DNA of 64,000 nt from Imbricaverruca yamaguchii. Its lineage: Eukaryota; Arthropoda; Thecostraca; Neoverrucidae. The notes beneath the pieces are model-generated. The model ran no database searches. It saw only the letters and a list, made by a program, of their open reading frames with translations, and had not been told where the DNA came from. Positions 23,949-35,865 of the stretch are shown in pieces (position 1 is the first letter of the stretch; each line of letters starts with the position of its first letter). The translations under genes were made by a program, and so were the position numbers. The stretch spans positions 560,501-624,500 of the forward strand of contig JAOTOL010001346.1 of assembly GCA_034440575.1 (NCBI GenBank). Direction: 5' to 3'.

Positions 23949-23966
23949 TGACGTCACTCGATAGTA
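23949..23966 (+). promoter_or_regulatory. CRE-containing motif upstream of the THAP exon
   Basis: TGACGTCACTCGATAGTA, a palindromic CRE (TGACGTCA) with a 3' extension. It ends 97 bp upstream of the ATG at 24063. Nearly the same 17-bp motif occurs inverted at 26290-26306, about 100 bp upstream of the opposing exon. Confidence 0.5.
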
Positions 23967-24062
23967 CAACTGCCAAGGGTATTATTTACAAGGTTATTTG
24001 CGTCTGATGAGGGTGGGGAAATAGCGTGCTGGCGAGAGTTTCGAATTTGTGCGTAAAAGTCC

Positions 24063-24266
24063 ATGAAAATGAGCTCAACTGTGACTTATAAGTGGTGTTT
24101 TGTGCCTCAGTGCACTAATTCTACCTCTCTCACGCCTAACAAAATATTCCTACCAGTACCCCGTGCTGTTGAACCCCGACGTAAATGGGCCCAAATGGCG
24201 AGGCGTGACGATAAGGACAGTTTGGTGTCTTCTGCTCCCTGGTTCTGTTGTGAAGATCATTTTGAG
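24063..24266 (+). CDS. THAP-type zinc-finger exon (partial gene)
   Basis: Encodes 68 residues starting MKMSS. KWCFVPQC, then NKIFLPVP and RRKWAQMARRD, then CCEDHF give the C2CH pattern (C-x4-C ... C-x2-H) and W/P spacing of a THAP DNA-binding domain. THAP domains occur in chromatin regulators and in P-element-type transposases. The exon ends at a consensus donor (GAG before gtaagt), phase 0. The second half of the domain should lie in a downstream exon, which was not found. A host gene, a transposase-derived gene or a transposon remnant are all possible. Confidence 0.65.
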
Positions 24267-26005
24267 GTAAGTTCAACCTCTGCCTGAAAATGGAAAAACT
24301 GGAGAAATTCAATTTGTACAATTTTTGCCCACTGCTCAGACTGTGAGGGGACTAAAACTCCTATTTTGGGTGCTGGGTCTCAGCGAGACCACTTTTCGTT
24401 TCTTGTAATGTGTGTGTATGCAATAACTGTCAATGGATTCATTTCACTACCCTTGGATCCACCTTTGCCCCTAGTCAATGCTGTCAATGCTCATTTGTAC
24501 AGTAGGGGAAGGCAGGGCAATCCCAGACAGTGGGTAATGCCAGACACCATCCTGTAGAGAAAACTATGACCACCGCTGATTAGCTGATGCTGTTTACGAA
24601 ATATTTGGCCATCATCCAGCTCATGTGACAATCGATCATCCAGATCAGCTGCCTTATTTGGTTTTGTAACCAAAAGATTGTTTTCCTGCCTTTGTTTTTA
24701 TAAAAGTCATAAAGTCATAAAGTATTAAGACTTAATAAGAGCCACAGGGGCCCATCTGGGTTAAGCCTATCTAGAAAGGTACTAGAAATGTACATACTCC
24801 CACCCCAATCAATCCTTATCCCAAGTTCCTAGGAAGCTATGTATCCCAGCCTGTCTAGCACCACTCACTTGCTCCCGCATAACACCCTCAACAATCACAA
24901 GCTCTTCCCATCACACCCATCGTGCCACCATAGACAATCTCATCAGCATCACATCCCAAAGGAAGGTGCTGAATCCACTGCTAGGCACACCCCACACAAA
25001 TTCATAAAGCGTTCAGACTTAATAAGAGACTCTCTTGCTATTGCATAATGCACTCAACAATTTCAAACTCCTCCCATCATACCCACTGTGACCACCTGGG
25101 CATATGATGCCCCTGCTACAGACTGCCCTTTACATTTTACCCCTTCTGGCCATCCCTGTGAAGCAAGGGAAGCTTTGAGCTTGAAAGCTCTGCCTTAAGG
25201 GCCCTGACCTCATCCTCTAGTGCCTGCATCCTGGTAGTAATCCAGAAATGCCCACCCAGGTTGTCAACACATGGTATGTGTGAGCCTGTCTTTTAATATT
25301 CTGCATGAAATGATTCATTCCAATTTTACAGAAATTCATGATCCTTTTGTCAACTGACCACATCTAAATGGTGGGTATAGGTACCTAGGTAAGCACATTT
25401 GTACCTGCAAACTTAACATGCACATAAATCATATGCCATGGCATGTATGCGAGGCCTGCTGACACAGCTTTAAGCATTTCTGTGAACAATACAATTATTT
25501 GACCTGTTTGAAATTGCCAAATGATCACCAGGCCCCATGTCAGTCAGTGATCTATGGTTGCTAACTATTATTTTCTATATCTACAAAAATTTAGAATATC
25601 AGCTGATGGGCATGTTAAAGAATAGGGGTAAATTCCAACTTACAAGTAACAAGGCCAAATTATGACTATCATACTTGTCTTAGGGGACACTATGTGCATG
25701 ATATGGAGTAATGGTGCCTAACCTATTCATTGCATTTGCCACCTTTGATGCATGTTATATATCCCCCCTTGTACAAACATGGGGAAAAGTCTATGAAATT
25801 GTAGATTGCTGTGGATGTAGCCATATCCATCAGCCATAGGCAGCCAACTGATGTCATCATTCCTACTAAAATCCTTTTTGCCACCAGCATTTTCTGCCAG
25901 CCAGTTTTAATTGGTAAAACCAGTAGCATAAATAAATTATGCCAGCTGCTGCTCCCCGCCCTCCTGTACCACAATCTCAAACCCCCTGTAACCATCATGT
26001 CTCAC
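24267..26005. other. Interval between two convergent exons
   Basis: No further exon of either neighbour recognised. It contains a possible LINE tail (24700-25060), described separately. Confidence 0.4.
24700..25060 (-). mobile_element. Possible CR1-like LINE 3' fragment(s)
   Basis: A GAGCCACAGGGGCCCATCT motif preceded by CATAAAG repeats resembles the 3' end of the CR1-like element at 18668 (GAGCCACAAGGGCCCTTCT). A second CATAAAGCGTTCAGACTTAA near 25003 suggests two insertions or a duplication. No coding sequence left. Confidence 0.35.
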
Positions 26006-26187
26006 CTCTGATTCTTCACCGCCCGGATCTCAGCAGACACGTGGAGGTCGGACTTGGATAAAAACTCAGCTACCATGATGTGATTTATGTCAGGGAGGTT
26101 TCTAGAATCCGCTTTTACATACCCAGGCTCCATCCTTCCAGTTAATAGTCCAATCTGACTGACTTTAATGCGAGAAATATGTCTCAA
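26006..26187 (-). CDS. Putative first exon of an unidentified minus-strand gene
   Basis: A minus-strand frame from ATG 26187 (alternative ATG 26133) contains MEPGYVKADSRNLPDIN and AEIRAVKNQ and reaches a good donor (CAGAG before gtgaga) at 26006. From memory, GYV..D..NLP...MV..F....AE.RGVK patterns occur in a repetitive arthropod protein family; this could not be checked. The exon points toward the THAP exon. No downstream exon identified. Confidence 0.4.
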
Positions 26188-26289
26188 ACACTAATAGATA
26201 CCCTCCACAACGAACGAACTTCCCAAGGCCGTATGACTTCCCACCTTGTTACGCGTTTATATTGTTTGTCTCGTATGCGCCATTTGGCT

Positions 26290-26306
26290 TACTATCAGTG
26301 ACGTCA
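26290..26306 (-). promoter_or_regulatory. CRE-containing motif upstream of the minus-strand exon
   Basis: On the minus strand this reads TGACGTCACTGATAGTA. It differs from the motif at 23949 by one missing C. It lies 103 bp from ATG 26187, about the same distance as its partner from the THAP start. Confidence 0.5.
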
Positions 26307-28242
26307 CGCGTGAATACGCCCCGGGCTTTAAAGAAGTGGATTTTCTCCTGATTTCGGCATTTTCAACATTCAATATGAGCTTTTTGAACTCGCGTGATTT
26401 TTACATCGGAAACCAACGCTGACCAAATTTGTGTAGCGGACCCCATTAAAAAACACCATAATTTTCACTTAAATGTGCACATGTAGAGTATTATTTTGTG
26501 CTCAAATTAGAAAATGAACTTGAAATAATTATATTCTTGTTCACTTATTGTATTCCCTTGCCATATCACCAAGGAACTGGTCTTCATTTGCAATATACTT
26601 TCTAAGCATCCACACGTCAGGAGCTCTTGCGTTGTCAAAAAATATAGCATGTAAGGAAATCCTTCGGAAGTGGTTTCGTGCTAATTTTCGCGTACTAAAA
26701 TGAACGGAGAATTTGAAAATCTCAGTTGTTGTGCGATTTATTCGTAGCACTTCCGTATATCAAGCCCCGCATTTACCTGGATTTTTCATCCTTCAGACTG
26801 GCCGAAAGAGCCCACAGATGAACATATGAATAATTCCTTGTACCGCGCGCGGCAGAGCGCTATTGTCCTCTTATAATGTGTAGAAAATGAGGAGACGTTC
26901 AAATATTTGCTTTGATCTTTGATTTATCAATTATGCTCGCCAGTATTCATCCACAAATTCCTCTGTATTTTCATGTGTTTTTCATCCTCCTGGAATGTGC
27001 CAGCCTTAGGATGAAATTATTCATCCCATGTTCTTGATAAACAATGTTTGCTAATATTTGCAGTATTTGTGAAATGTATTAATGTAAGGTTAAGCTAAAT
27101 GAAGAAACAATTCTAATTTCATTTCTCTGTTTAGATCTAAAGAGAATCATATATCAATATCGGAACATTTTATCAATTCTATTTTTCTTCAAAATGCATG
27201 CCTACCATTGTGACGCACACAAGACTTCTAAAAACAAACCTGAGCCCTCGTAAGTCGCTGAGTGGGAACGGGGTTTGGGTATTTCTGTATTTATTAATGG
27301 ATATTTGTATGCCTGCATTTTTTGGCCTGTAATAAGTAATGAGATGATTAGTCTAAATTATTTGCCTGTATACTCAGTCATGATATTCAACGCTGTTAAT
27401 GGTTCAGCTCATGGGTCGATCCAGCCAGCCCGTTGTCATTCAGCTTGGATTGTGTAAGATTTAATAAATCGCTGGCGTAAAATACCTGATTTATATGGTT
27501 CAGGTGCAAGCTCTAGTTGAAAACAATACATTTTATTCAAATAAAATGTTCCCTGTTTTTCTGAAGAGGTTGAGTAAAGGATGATTTTAGTTCAAATCAG
27601 GCTATCTATGCTGGTGATGCCCATCGCCTTGCTCCAAATCCCTCCTGCATTAGCTGACAATTACTTGGGTTTGGCCAATGTCATGATTGAGCCCTTAAGT
27701 GTGTCAGCTCAGCCAAATTTCTGGTTATGCTAGAGCTTTACATGTTTTTTTTTAAAGATGCATGGTATGAGTGTATTTCATGGATTCATGCATATTCATA
27801 TATTGCTGCACTTATGTTCATGCTATATAATCCCCAGCATTGTGAGGATACACTGTGAACTTCATGCCTAGCTTCATGAAGATACACATCTAGTTGATTA
27901 CACAATAATTTTCAACCTGCTAGGAACATCTTCACTGCAGGTCCATTAGGTCTTGTCATGATATGCATTTGTCTCAAAGCCCATTCTATATTGACCTGAG
28001 AGTGAGACTATTGATGGCTGCTGCAAAAATAAAAGATGAGGATGAAAACGTTGCAAACATGCACTGTATTTCCATCACAACAACCACCATCTGTGTTTGT
28101 AATATGTTTATGAAAATATGAAAGTCATCACCAAGGATGAAAACCTAAAACTTCCATTAACTGTGACCTTCCATGCAAAATAGCAATTTTTTTCACTGGT
28201 CTGTGGAGTCCATTTGGCTTGATGTCACTGTGGTATACTAAA
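26307..28242. other. Intergenic, no recognised gene
   Basis: AT-rich; no exon, RNA gene or element recognised over about 1.9 kb. Confidence 0.45.
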
Positions 28243-28894
28243 CGGCAATACTCTGAGGATAGGAGCTTTCTACTGATCAGGAACCCTCCCACATTCTCAG
28301 CAACTGGGGCTTGACAAGATGATTTGTGAGGAAATCAGTAGAAACTTTCAGAGGAAGTGCCTTGTTCCTGGTGACTTTAATCTAAAAGGGTATGAAAATG
28401 TTGGTTTTGGCTCCCCATCATGCAAAATGTTTAGGAAATGCCTTGAAGAGGACCTGCTCTTACACCAGTTTGTATCAGAACCTACCAGGCATGGCTCATT
28501 CTTGGACCTTGTATCCTTGGATTTAAGTGACTTGGTTCAAGACTTGACTGTAGGAGAAACTCTGGGAAGAAGTGGCCATAGCATAGTTAGATTCAAGGTA
28601 CATGTACAGGAAATTATTAAAGATAATTTGGTAAAGGTTCCAATTTTCAACAGAGCAGACTTTGGCTGCATGAGAGTGGCTTTAAGTGCCATCAGATGGG
28701 AAGAAGAATTATCCAATTTAAATGCCTGTGAAATGTGGGGAAAAGTTCAAATCTTGAAGGAAATTCAGATTAGACATGTCCCCCAAAAGCAAAGATGCAA
28801 GAGAAGGGTGGGAAAGCCAGCATGGCTTATGCCAGACTTGATGAAAGCAATTAAGGCTAGGAAAACTGCATTTAGAGTGTTTAAAGAGGCTTCA
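28243..28894 (+). mobile_element. CR1-like LINE, 5' segment of a rearranged copy
   Basis: Same family as 18668-20945 in opposite orientation. It covers the end of the endonuclease domain (GDFNLKGYENVG, SEPTRHGSFLDL, RSGHSIVRFKVH) to KEASS. It starts at nearly the same internal point as the other copy and has an in-frame stop in the GAFY.SGTLPHS block. It ends abruptly at an inverted segment. Confidence 0.85.
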
Positions 28895-29671
28895 AGCAGC
28901 TATGAGCCACACAGACCCTTCTTGGTTGCACTCTGTACACTGAACTAGTTGCCCACCAAAATCTCAATCAGCCCTCCCTGTAATACTGAAAAGCAAGCCC
29001 TCTATTCTTATTATGATTGTCTATGCTGTTTTTAAAGATGTTCAATGTGCTGCTACTGACAATGTTTTCTGGCAGCTGGTTCCAGTGTTCTACTACCCTG
29101 TTGGTGAAGAAAGTCTGCCTTAACCTTGTTCTGCTGTGGTTAACTTTAATTTATAATTTATGACCTCTGATTGCACCATTTCTGTTCAATTCAAACATTT
29201 CCCCAAGATATCCCCTCTCCAGGCCATGGACAAATTTAAAGACCTCGATGAGATCTCCTCTCAGCCTTCTATATCTAAGTGAAAACAAATTCAATTTCTT
29301 CAATCTTTCATCATATGCCAGGTTGCTTATGCCATTAACCATTTTTGTAGCCCTCTTTTGTACTCTCTCTAAAAGCCAACAATCTTTTTCATAGCTAGGA
29401 GACCAAGCTTGGATGCAGTATTCCAAATGTGGCCTGACATATGCACAGTAAAGCTTCCTGATGACTTCCTCACTTCTGTATGATACATTCATATTTATTG
29501 CCCAAGCATTCTCAGTACCTTCTTCCTGACTTCCTTGGTCTGTTCTGATGCCCCCAATTTTGTGTTTAGAATAACACCTAAATCCTTCTCCTGTTGAGTC
29601 ACTGATAGCACTTGGCCACCCATCAAGTATGGAGCCTTCATATGCTGCTTACCTACATGCATGATTTTGCA
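28895..29671 (-). mobile_element. CR1-like LINE, inverted 3' segment
   Basis: Minus-strand copy of the element's last ~780 bp, with frames containing LYCAYVRPHLEYCIQAWSPS and RYRRLRGDLIEVFKFVHGLE. It is an inverted repeat of 30290-31080. No tail or target duplication is visible at its ends, and about 110 bp of the + element are missing at the junction. Confidence 0.85.
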
Positions 29672-31100
29672 ATGTAATGGGAACAGTAAAAAGTTCTTTA
29701 GTTTCTACAAGCTGAGTAAAGTTTCTTGCACAATTGGTCCACTGGAAATAAATGGGACCACATTGGGTGAGGATAGTGAGATGGTTGAGGAGCTGAGTAA
29801 GCAGTTTAAATCAGTGTTTACATTGGAAGATACGACCAATCTGCCGACGATACATCATAGTTCAGTGATATGTGATCTGATAAATGATATGGATTTCATT
29901 GATAGTGATGTTGTTTACAATCATATCAGGAAAATAAAGCCAAACAAGGCAGCAGGACCTGATGCAATTTATGCTAGGGTATTGTGGGAAGCTGAAAAGG
30001 AACTGACATTTCCACTTAGTATAATATTTTGTAGATCAGTTTCAGAAAATGAAATTCCAACCATTTGTAAAAGGGCAAATGTAGTTCCTATTTTCAAGAA
30101 ATGTTCATTATATTTGTAAATAACATTGAAAGTGGCCTAAGCAGTAAAGTTTTGAAATTTGCAGATGATTTGAAGGTCTTCAGGGCAATAACAGGTCAGA
30201 ATGAGCATATCTCACTGCAAAAAGACTTAGATGAACTTGTGAAGTGGTCTGAAGAAGGGCAAATGAAATTTAATTTTGATAAGTGCAAAATCTTACATGT
30301 AGATAAGCAACATATGAAGGCTCCATACTTGATGGGTGGCCAAGTGCTATCAGTGACTCAACAGAAGGATTCAGGTGTTAGGTCTAAACACAAAATTGGG
30401 GGCATCAGAACAGACCAAGGAAGTCAGGAAGAAGGCACTGAGAATGCTTGGGGCAATAAATAAGAATGTATCATGCAGAAGTGAGGAAGACATCAGGAAG
30501 CTTTACTGTGCATATGTCAGACCACATTTGGAATACTGCATCGAAGCTTGGTCTCCTAGCTATGAAAAAGATCGTTGGCTTTTAGAGAGAGTACAAAAGA
30601 GGGCTACAAAAATGGTTTATGGTATAAGCAACCTGGCATATGAGGAGATATTGGAGAAATTGAATGTGTTTTCACTTAGATATAGAAGGCTGAGAGGAGA
30701 TCTCATCGAGGTCTTTAAATTTGTCCATGGTCTGGAGAGGGATATATTGGAGAAATGTTTGAATTGAACAGAAATGATGCAATTGGAGGTCATGAATTCA
30801 AAATTAAAGTTAACCACAGCAGAACAAGGTTAAGGCAGACTTTCTTCACCAACAGGGTAGTAGAATACTGGAACCAGCTGCCAGAAAACATTGTCAGTAT
30901 CAGCACATTAAACACCTTTAAAAACAGCATAGACGATCATTATAAGAATAGAGGGCGTGCTTTTCAGTATTACAGGGAGGGCTGATTGACAGATTTGGTG
31001 GGCAACTGTTTCAGTGTACAGAGTGCAACCAAGAAGGGCCCTTGTGGCTCACAGTTGCACTAATCTTTTATGTCTTGATGTCTTTATGTCTTTATGTCTA
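29672..31100 (+). mobile_element. CR1-like LINE, RT and 3' segment
   Basis: Resumes the + element with NHIRKIKPNKAAGPDAIYAR. At about 30102 it jumps from PIFKK to IIFVNNIESGL, deleting much of the RT core. It then runs through FADDLKVF, YVRPHLEYCIEAW and VVEYWNQLPENIV to an ATGTCTTT-repeat tail ending near 31100. Non-functional. Confidence 0.87.
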
Positions 31101-31133
31101 AACAATGTGTCACCAAGGAAAAACTGTTTTCAG

Positions 31134-34100
31134 TGTGCTGTACATAGTTGTGGAATCAAGTTGCAAAGGATGAAGACTTCAGCAATTGATTTGCTGTATC
31201 AGGTGCTCACGACTGCAAGTACTAGGTGTGAAGAGTGCAGGAATGTGCTAGTTCAAAGTAGGAATATCATCAAGCAGGCACAGAAATGTGAAGAGCAGTT
31301 GGAGGCATTGTCTGGGTAAGCATCTAAAATGTTTGATGTTGTTCCTGTTGTGAATTGTAATAAATTTCAGGTCTTCCCAGTTTCATGGATGATGGACATG
31401 CTTCATGAACCCATAGGTATTCAAAGATGACAATATTGCACACATTCATGCGATTGGTTGGGGACGAGTAGCCTAGGGGTAAGTTGCTCGTCTCACAATG
31501 AAAAGGTTGTGGGTTTGAGTCTCATCTGTCACTACTCTTTGCCCGCAACCAATCGGCGTGAGAGATTGGCGACGCTACACGACACAGCGGTCGATGTGTC
31601 GTAACACCAGTAACTAACTCATGCGATTGGATTCAAGTATGGCAAAACAATCCATAGCCAGTAAGTTATGATTATGAGATAGTCATTGCTTGCTTTGTCC
31701 AGGGGTCCTGAGCTCAAAAGTGCTGATTATAACTAGACTATGGGTACTATTTAAGGGTCATCCAGGGATGACTTTTTTGATCAGACTAAATATAATGCTG
31801 AAGCAGAGTACAACTGTGCTTTATTGTTACTGATGGTCTTTTCCATCCTCCATATGATGACAACACATAGCCACCCTGTGAAAATGGATGTTCCCCATGG
31901 TGATATGTATGCCAGATGTAGTGCTATCTGGATACCAGGTGTGAGTTCTGGTGTATTGAGTAAGTTTGCTGGATGACAGATGTATGTTATGATGTGTTGA
32001 TTAAGTGCCAAGCAATGTACTGTCATCAAAATTTATATTTCAAGTCCATTTGCTCTCCATTGTGGTGGTTAATTTAATACTTGTTTTGCAATGTCTGTAG
32101 ACTGTCGAATTCTCATCTATGGTCTGCATCTGTTACAACAGGCCATTCATGGAGTCATGTCCACTGAGCGAAATACCAGGATACCTGCCAAAGCTTCGCG
32201 GATGTGTGGCGGGGAAGATGGGCGACCACATCATGCATTGGGAGGACAACAAGTAAGCTAAGTGTTTGCTTTTTCCTCTTTGCTACTGTCAACAATTGTC
32301 AATTGTGGTTATAGTTGTCAGTCGATCCAATACTCATGCTAATATTAGGACACCTTGTCATGCTCTACGAGCAAGACTAAGTGTAGACACGCTTGTGTTT
32401 CTCGTTTGTGTTTTGAACTCGTGCTGATTCGTCAGAAAAAGGTTATGCAGAGCTCTCACGAAAATCGTATAAGTTAAACACACCTTATGTGCCATCAACC
32501 AAAACAACAGCTGGCTAACCACACAAACAATGTACTTGTCCATGTACTTTTCAATGAAAATCGCCCCTAAATAGCTACAGAGGAACGATTTTGCGCCAAT
32601 ATTATCTGTAGCGTTATTGTCTATATTGTATCCTGATATTATCTATATCGTGATTGCCATCAATAAATAAATAATTCCAGATGAATTACTTGACACTCAT
32701 CACCTTCGAAGAAGCCGAACGTTCGTGTAATTATCCTTTCGCCTTTCTCTTCCTTTTCCATCATTTTCTACCCTTCTTTCCCTTATTATCTGATGGTATG
32801 CTGCATGACCTTTGTAGTTGATGCGCCCCAAAGCCCAAAGGGGCGCATCGACCAAATAACTAACTAATTATCCTTGCATAATTTATGACTATTCCCATAA
32901 TTCCTATTCGTTGATAAGATTGTCACTCAACAGTTTACTTTATATTTCTTGAATACCGCATCACATATTTCATTAATATTGCAATGTTCATACCTTAGCT
33001 TTCAGCGCAATGGGGATTACCTGGGTTGCATCAGTTATGTATGCTTAGTTCGCCTCGGGTGCCTTAGCTCCTCTTCCCCGGCCGGCTGAAACGCTGCCAA
33101 CCTCACCATCCATCCCACCACATGGGGGCGATGATCGAATGCACCGATCCCTCACCGAGGACGGGACGTGAGTTCCACCTTGGCAGGGCGTCTCCGACTG
33201 ATCGAGAAAACCCTAGGTCGAGGCTACGCGGCTTCTCGGAATCCTCCATGCTCCAGTGCTTATTCGGATAGCTACTATATCGCCTTGACACGTTTTAGCT
33301 GACTCCTTTTATGGCCTGGGCGCAAAGTGACCCTTGATGTCGGCGGCCCTAAACTCCAATCCACCATCACCACCTTTTATGGCCATTTGTGGTACCTCTA
33401 TCTGCTTCTGTGCGCCGAGTGCGCACACGTGGCTGCGTGAGCACTGCAGTCGATGCGCCCCTAACCCTCTCCGAGTGCACACACGGTCGCCCCTGCGCGC
33501 AGATCATGCGGCGGTACGCCTGCGTGCCGAGCCCGCAGCCCGTGTGCAGCCATCGTCAAAGCCTGTTCCACGGCGCAACGCACCACTCTGTTTCGGGTGA
33601 TAATTTTGGCCGATCTTAGTGCACATCATACCGTTTAGGGATGCGAAAATGTCAAGGGTACTATTGAATATACATAATTTACGCTCATGCATATCATGTT
33701 TTGGTTGAAGCGCCCGAAGCCCAAATAATTAATTAATGCACCTCGCCAGCAGGAGTCGACTCGATGTTTTTCTTAGCGAATCTAAATGTCTATTGATGAA
33801 TGTGCTACCAATACCCGTCATAGATCCGCTGTATTTGCTTTGCCAGCCGGTGTAGCAATGCGGACTGTGAGATGGGTATGCCACTGCTGTTTCTCAGAGA
33901 GAGGTTGCGTCTGCTCTGTGAGGAAGTGTTGGAGCAATGCGACAACGGCGATTCGGTGTACTGTGCGGGGCCGCCTAACCTGCCCGCTGATCCTGACCCC
34001 TGCTGGCCACGGCCTGAAACTGTCATCATGACAGTGCACGACAGCTGCCACGCCTTCAGTCAAGTGTGAGTTGACTGGTCAGCAGGCTGCATTTAGGCGG

Positions 34101-35138
34101 GGGCCATTATCTGGGGAGCATCCAAGGTACTTCTTCCATGCATTGATCTGTTCGTGGCCATGCCCTTGTGAGTATGTCTCAGACAAACTTCCGGTTGCTT
34201 CGTAGTTTCTCTGAATGAGCGAGAGGCGGCCAGAAAGCCAGCCAGCTGAGCCTGTTGCAAAATATTCCAAGCGTCTTCCTTGTATACTATACGTTCAGCA
34301 TGCGTAATTGTTACGTAGTCATGCGCCGCTGGCCAATGATATAGCTTTATCTTTAGTTTTGTGATTAACTGAGAGGTATTTCATTGTCAAGTTTGTGTTT
34401 CCGGCCAGGAGTTTTCTTTTTAGCTAGTGTCGAAATGGATTATATGCTGGTTGGGTAAAGAACCTGGTTGTGTCGTGTTGGCGTTTCATTGTGACTATTA
34501 CTGAAAATATTGACGTTGACTGCGAAGTTGAACAATGTGTTTAAACTAAGTATTACAATAACAGCTTAACTCAGCACCATACAAAGCGAACTGTGTGTTA
34601 ATACGAATACGAATTTAGTTGTACAAGGCAGCGAGTGTGTGAATTATATTATCTATGAGAAATGGGTTATGAGCATGTCCAAGGTGAATGATGTACTTTT
34701 TAGATCAGGAAATCGTTACGAATATATACATTGTTCGCTTACCTGGTGCATGCCAAACGTATCGCGAATGTTAGTTTGAAGATACAATGTCGGATCAATT
34801 TAGGGTGTTAATGGGATGTTAACCTGCAATACCGAGCTTACAGCAATCATAATCTACGTAAGTGCGCTTTTGTTCAGGTTGCAAATACTCCAATTTGAAG
34901 ACGAAGATGTTCAAAAGGCAACTAGACGCGACCTATCGAATATTAATGAAGATTTAGAGGAGATGCTGGCCAGCATGGATGCATTGGAAGGTATGCTTCT
35001 TTCTGTATTACCTGCGGGCTGCATGACCGACGCAGTCCATGCGCCCTTGATTTCAAATATATTACCAGCGGTAGTGATTTAATTCATGTAAAAATTGAAT
35101 TATCAGGAAAGCAATCATCGGAGCGCATGCCGTTTTGA
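31134..35138 (+). CDS. Unidentified coiled-coil-like protein, five exons, 5' incomplete
   Basis: Five phase-compatible exons: 31134-31315, 32142-32252, 33898-34065, 34878-34990 and 35107-35138 (stop TGA). All have GT-AG borders, donors are close to gtaagc/gtgagt/gtatgc, and junction phases agree (2, 2, 2, 1). They give about 201 codons plus stop, without a start; exon 31134 begins in phase 0, so at least one upstream exon is expected. Visible features are a helical stretch (NVLVQSRNIIKQAQKCEEQL), IPGYLPKLRG, MHWEDNKERLRLLCEEV, a Pro/Cys-rich loop (PADPDPCWPRP) and an acidic end (NINEDLEEMLASMDALEG). The product was not recognised. The THAP exon at 24063 also ends in phase 0 and could formally join, but a LINE and an opposing exon lie between. 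Consistent phase over five exons makes a real gene likely. Confidence 0.6.
31458..31618 (+). mobile_element. tRNA-derived SINE, head type A
   Basis: Head GACGAGTAGCCTAGGGGTAA and body CCAATCGGCGTGAGAGATTG ... GATGTGTCGTAACACC with a TAACTAAC end. Perfect 12-bp target duplication TCATGCGATTGG at 31446-31457 and 31619-31630. It lies in the first mapped intron of the unidentified gene. Confidence 0.92.
31631..32141. other. Intron of the unidentified gene
   Basis: No feature recognised between the SINE and the acceptor ttacaacag. Confidence 0.45.
32818..32872 (+). mobile_element. LINE 3'-tail fragment with hairpin
   Basis: GATGCGCCCC and GGGGCGCATC form a stem around AAAGCCCAAA, followed by (AACT)n. 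It resembles the 3' end of the I-like LINE at 38790-40369 (CGCCCTTAGGCCCAAATAAT plus a 4-bp repeat tail). Interpreted as an extremely 5'-truncated insertion. Confidence 0.6.
32873..33897. other. Intron of the unidentified gene
   Basis: Contains two further LINE-tail-like scraps: near 33313-33375 (GGGCGCAAAGTGACC) and 33695-33738 (GCGCCCGAAGCCCAAATAAT with an AATT tail). No exon recognised. Confidence 0.4.
34066..34877. other. Intron of the unidentified gene
   Basis: No feature recognised before the acceptor gcttttgttcag. Confidence 0.45.
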
Positions 35139-35865
35139 GTTTCACCTCTGACAATGCAAGTGCTATACCAGAGACAGTGAGCAGGATGATCGGTATGTAA
35201 CTGTTATTCGACGATCTGCAAGTGTGAAATATATTTCCTATGAAACTTCATGGGGTTTTGCAGAACGTCTTCAGGTGTGTGCATTCGCAATCGCTGCTGC
35301 TAGAGATGATGGCCTCTCCAGCTGAAGCGACATCACAAAGCTCCATCGCTGCCATCACTGTAGCCTCCGCTGCAATATGATGGGTTGCGGTGCAGTGCCA
35401 TGCCTGACGCAATCCAAGTGCACATGGAATATCTCAGTTTATCTGATGCGGGGTATCGTATGACATCAAATATGCAACCTGTTCACGATTACAGGCCGAG
35501 GTGGTAGTCCGCAGACTCAATTTCAAGTGACTGTTCAGTGGCCCCTATGTAAATACCCAATGTTTTTCGGAATATTGAGGTCATGTATGCAAGACTGGTT
35601 GTTCGTCCATGTCTAACGCCATCACGAACAAAGTCGACGTTCGCCAATGTTTTGTGAATGGATATGTTGTTACTCTCTTGCCCGTTGTACCACACCGTAT
35701 GGATATGGAGACTGGTCGTCGTTTTTACGTGAATCTTGTGTCACTGTTGTACTTGCGGTCTTGGCTTGTCAATTGCTCCACAATATGACGTGCGAGTTGT
35801 ATGCAGTGATAAGACTAAAATGAGCGTTTTGGAATAAAAGTCTATGGAAATCTAGGCGGTCGTCA
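35139..35865. other. 3' flank of the unidentified gene
   Basis: AT-rich; probably contains the 3' UTR. No poly(A) site assigned. Confidence 0.4.
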
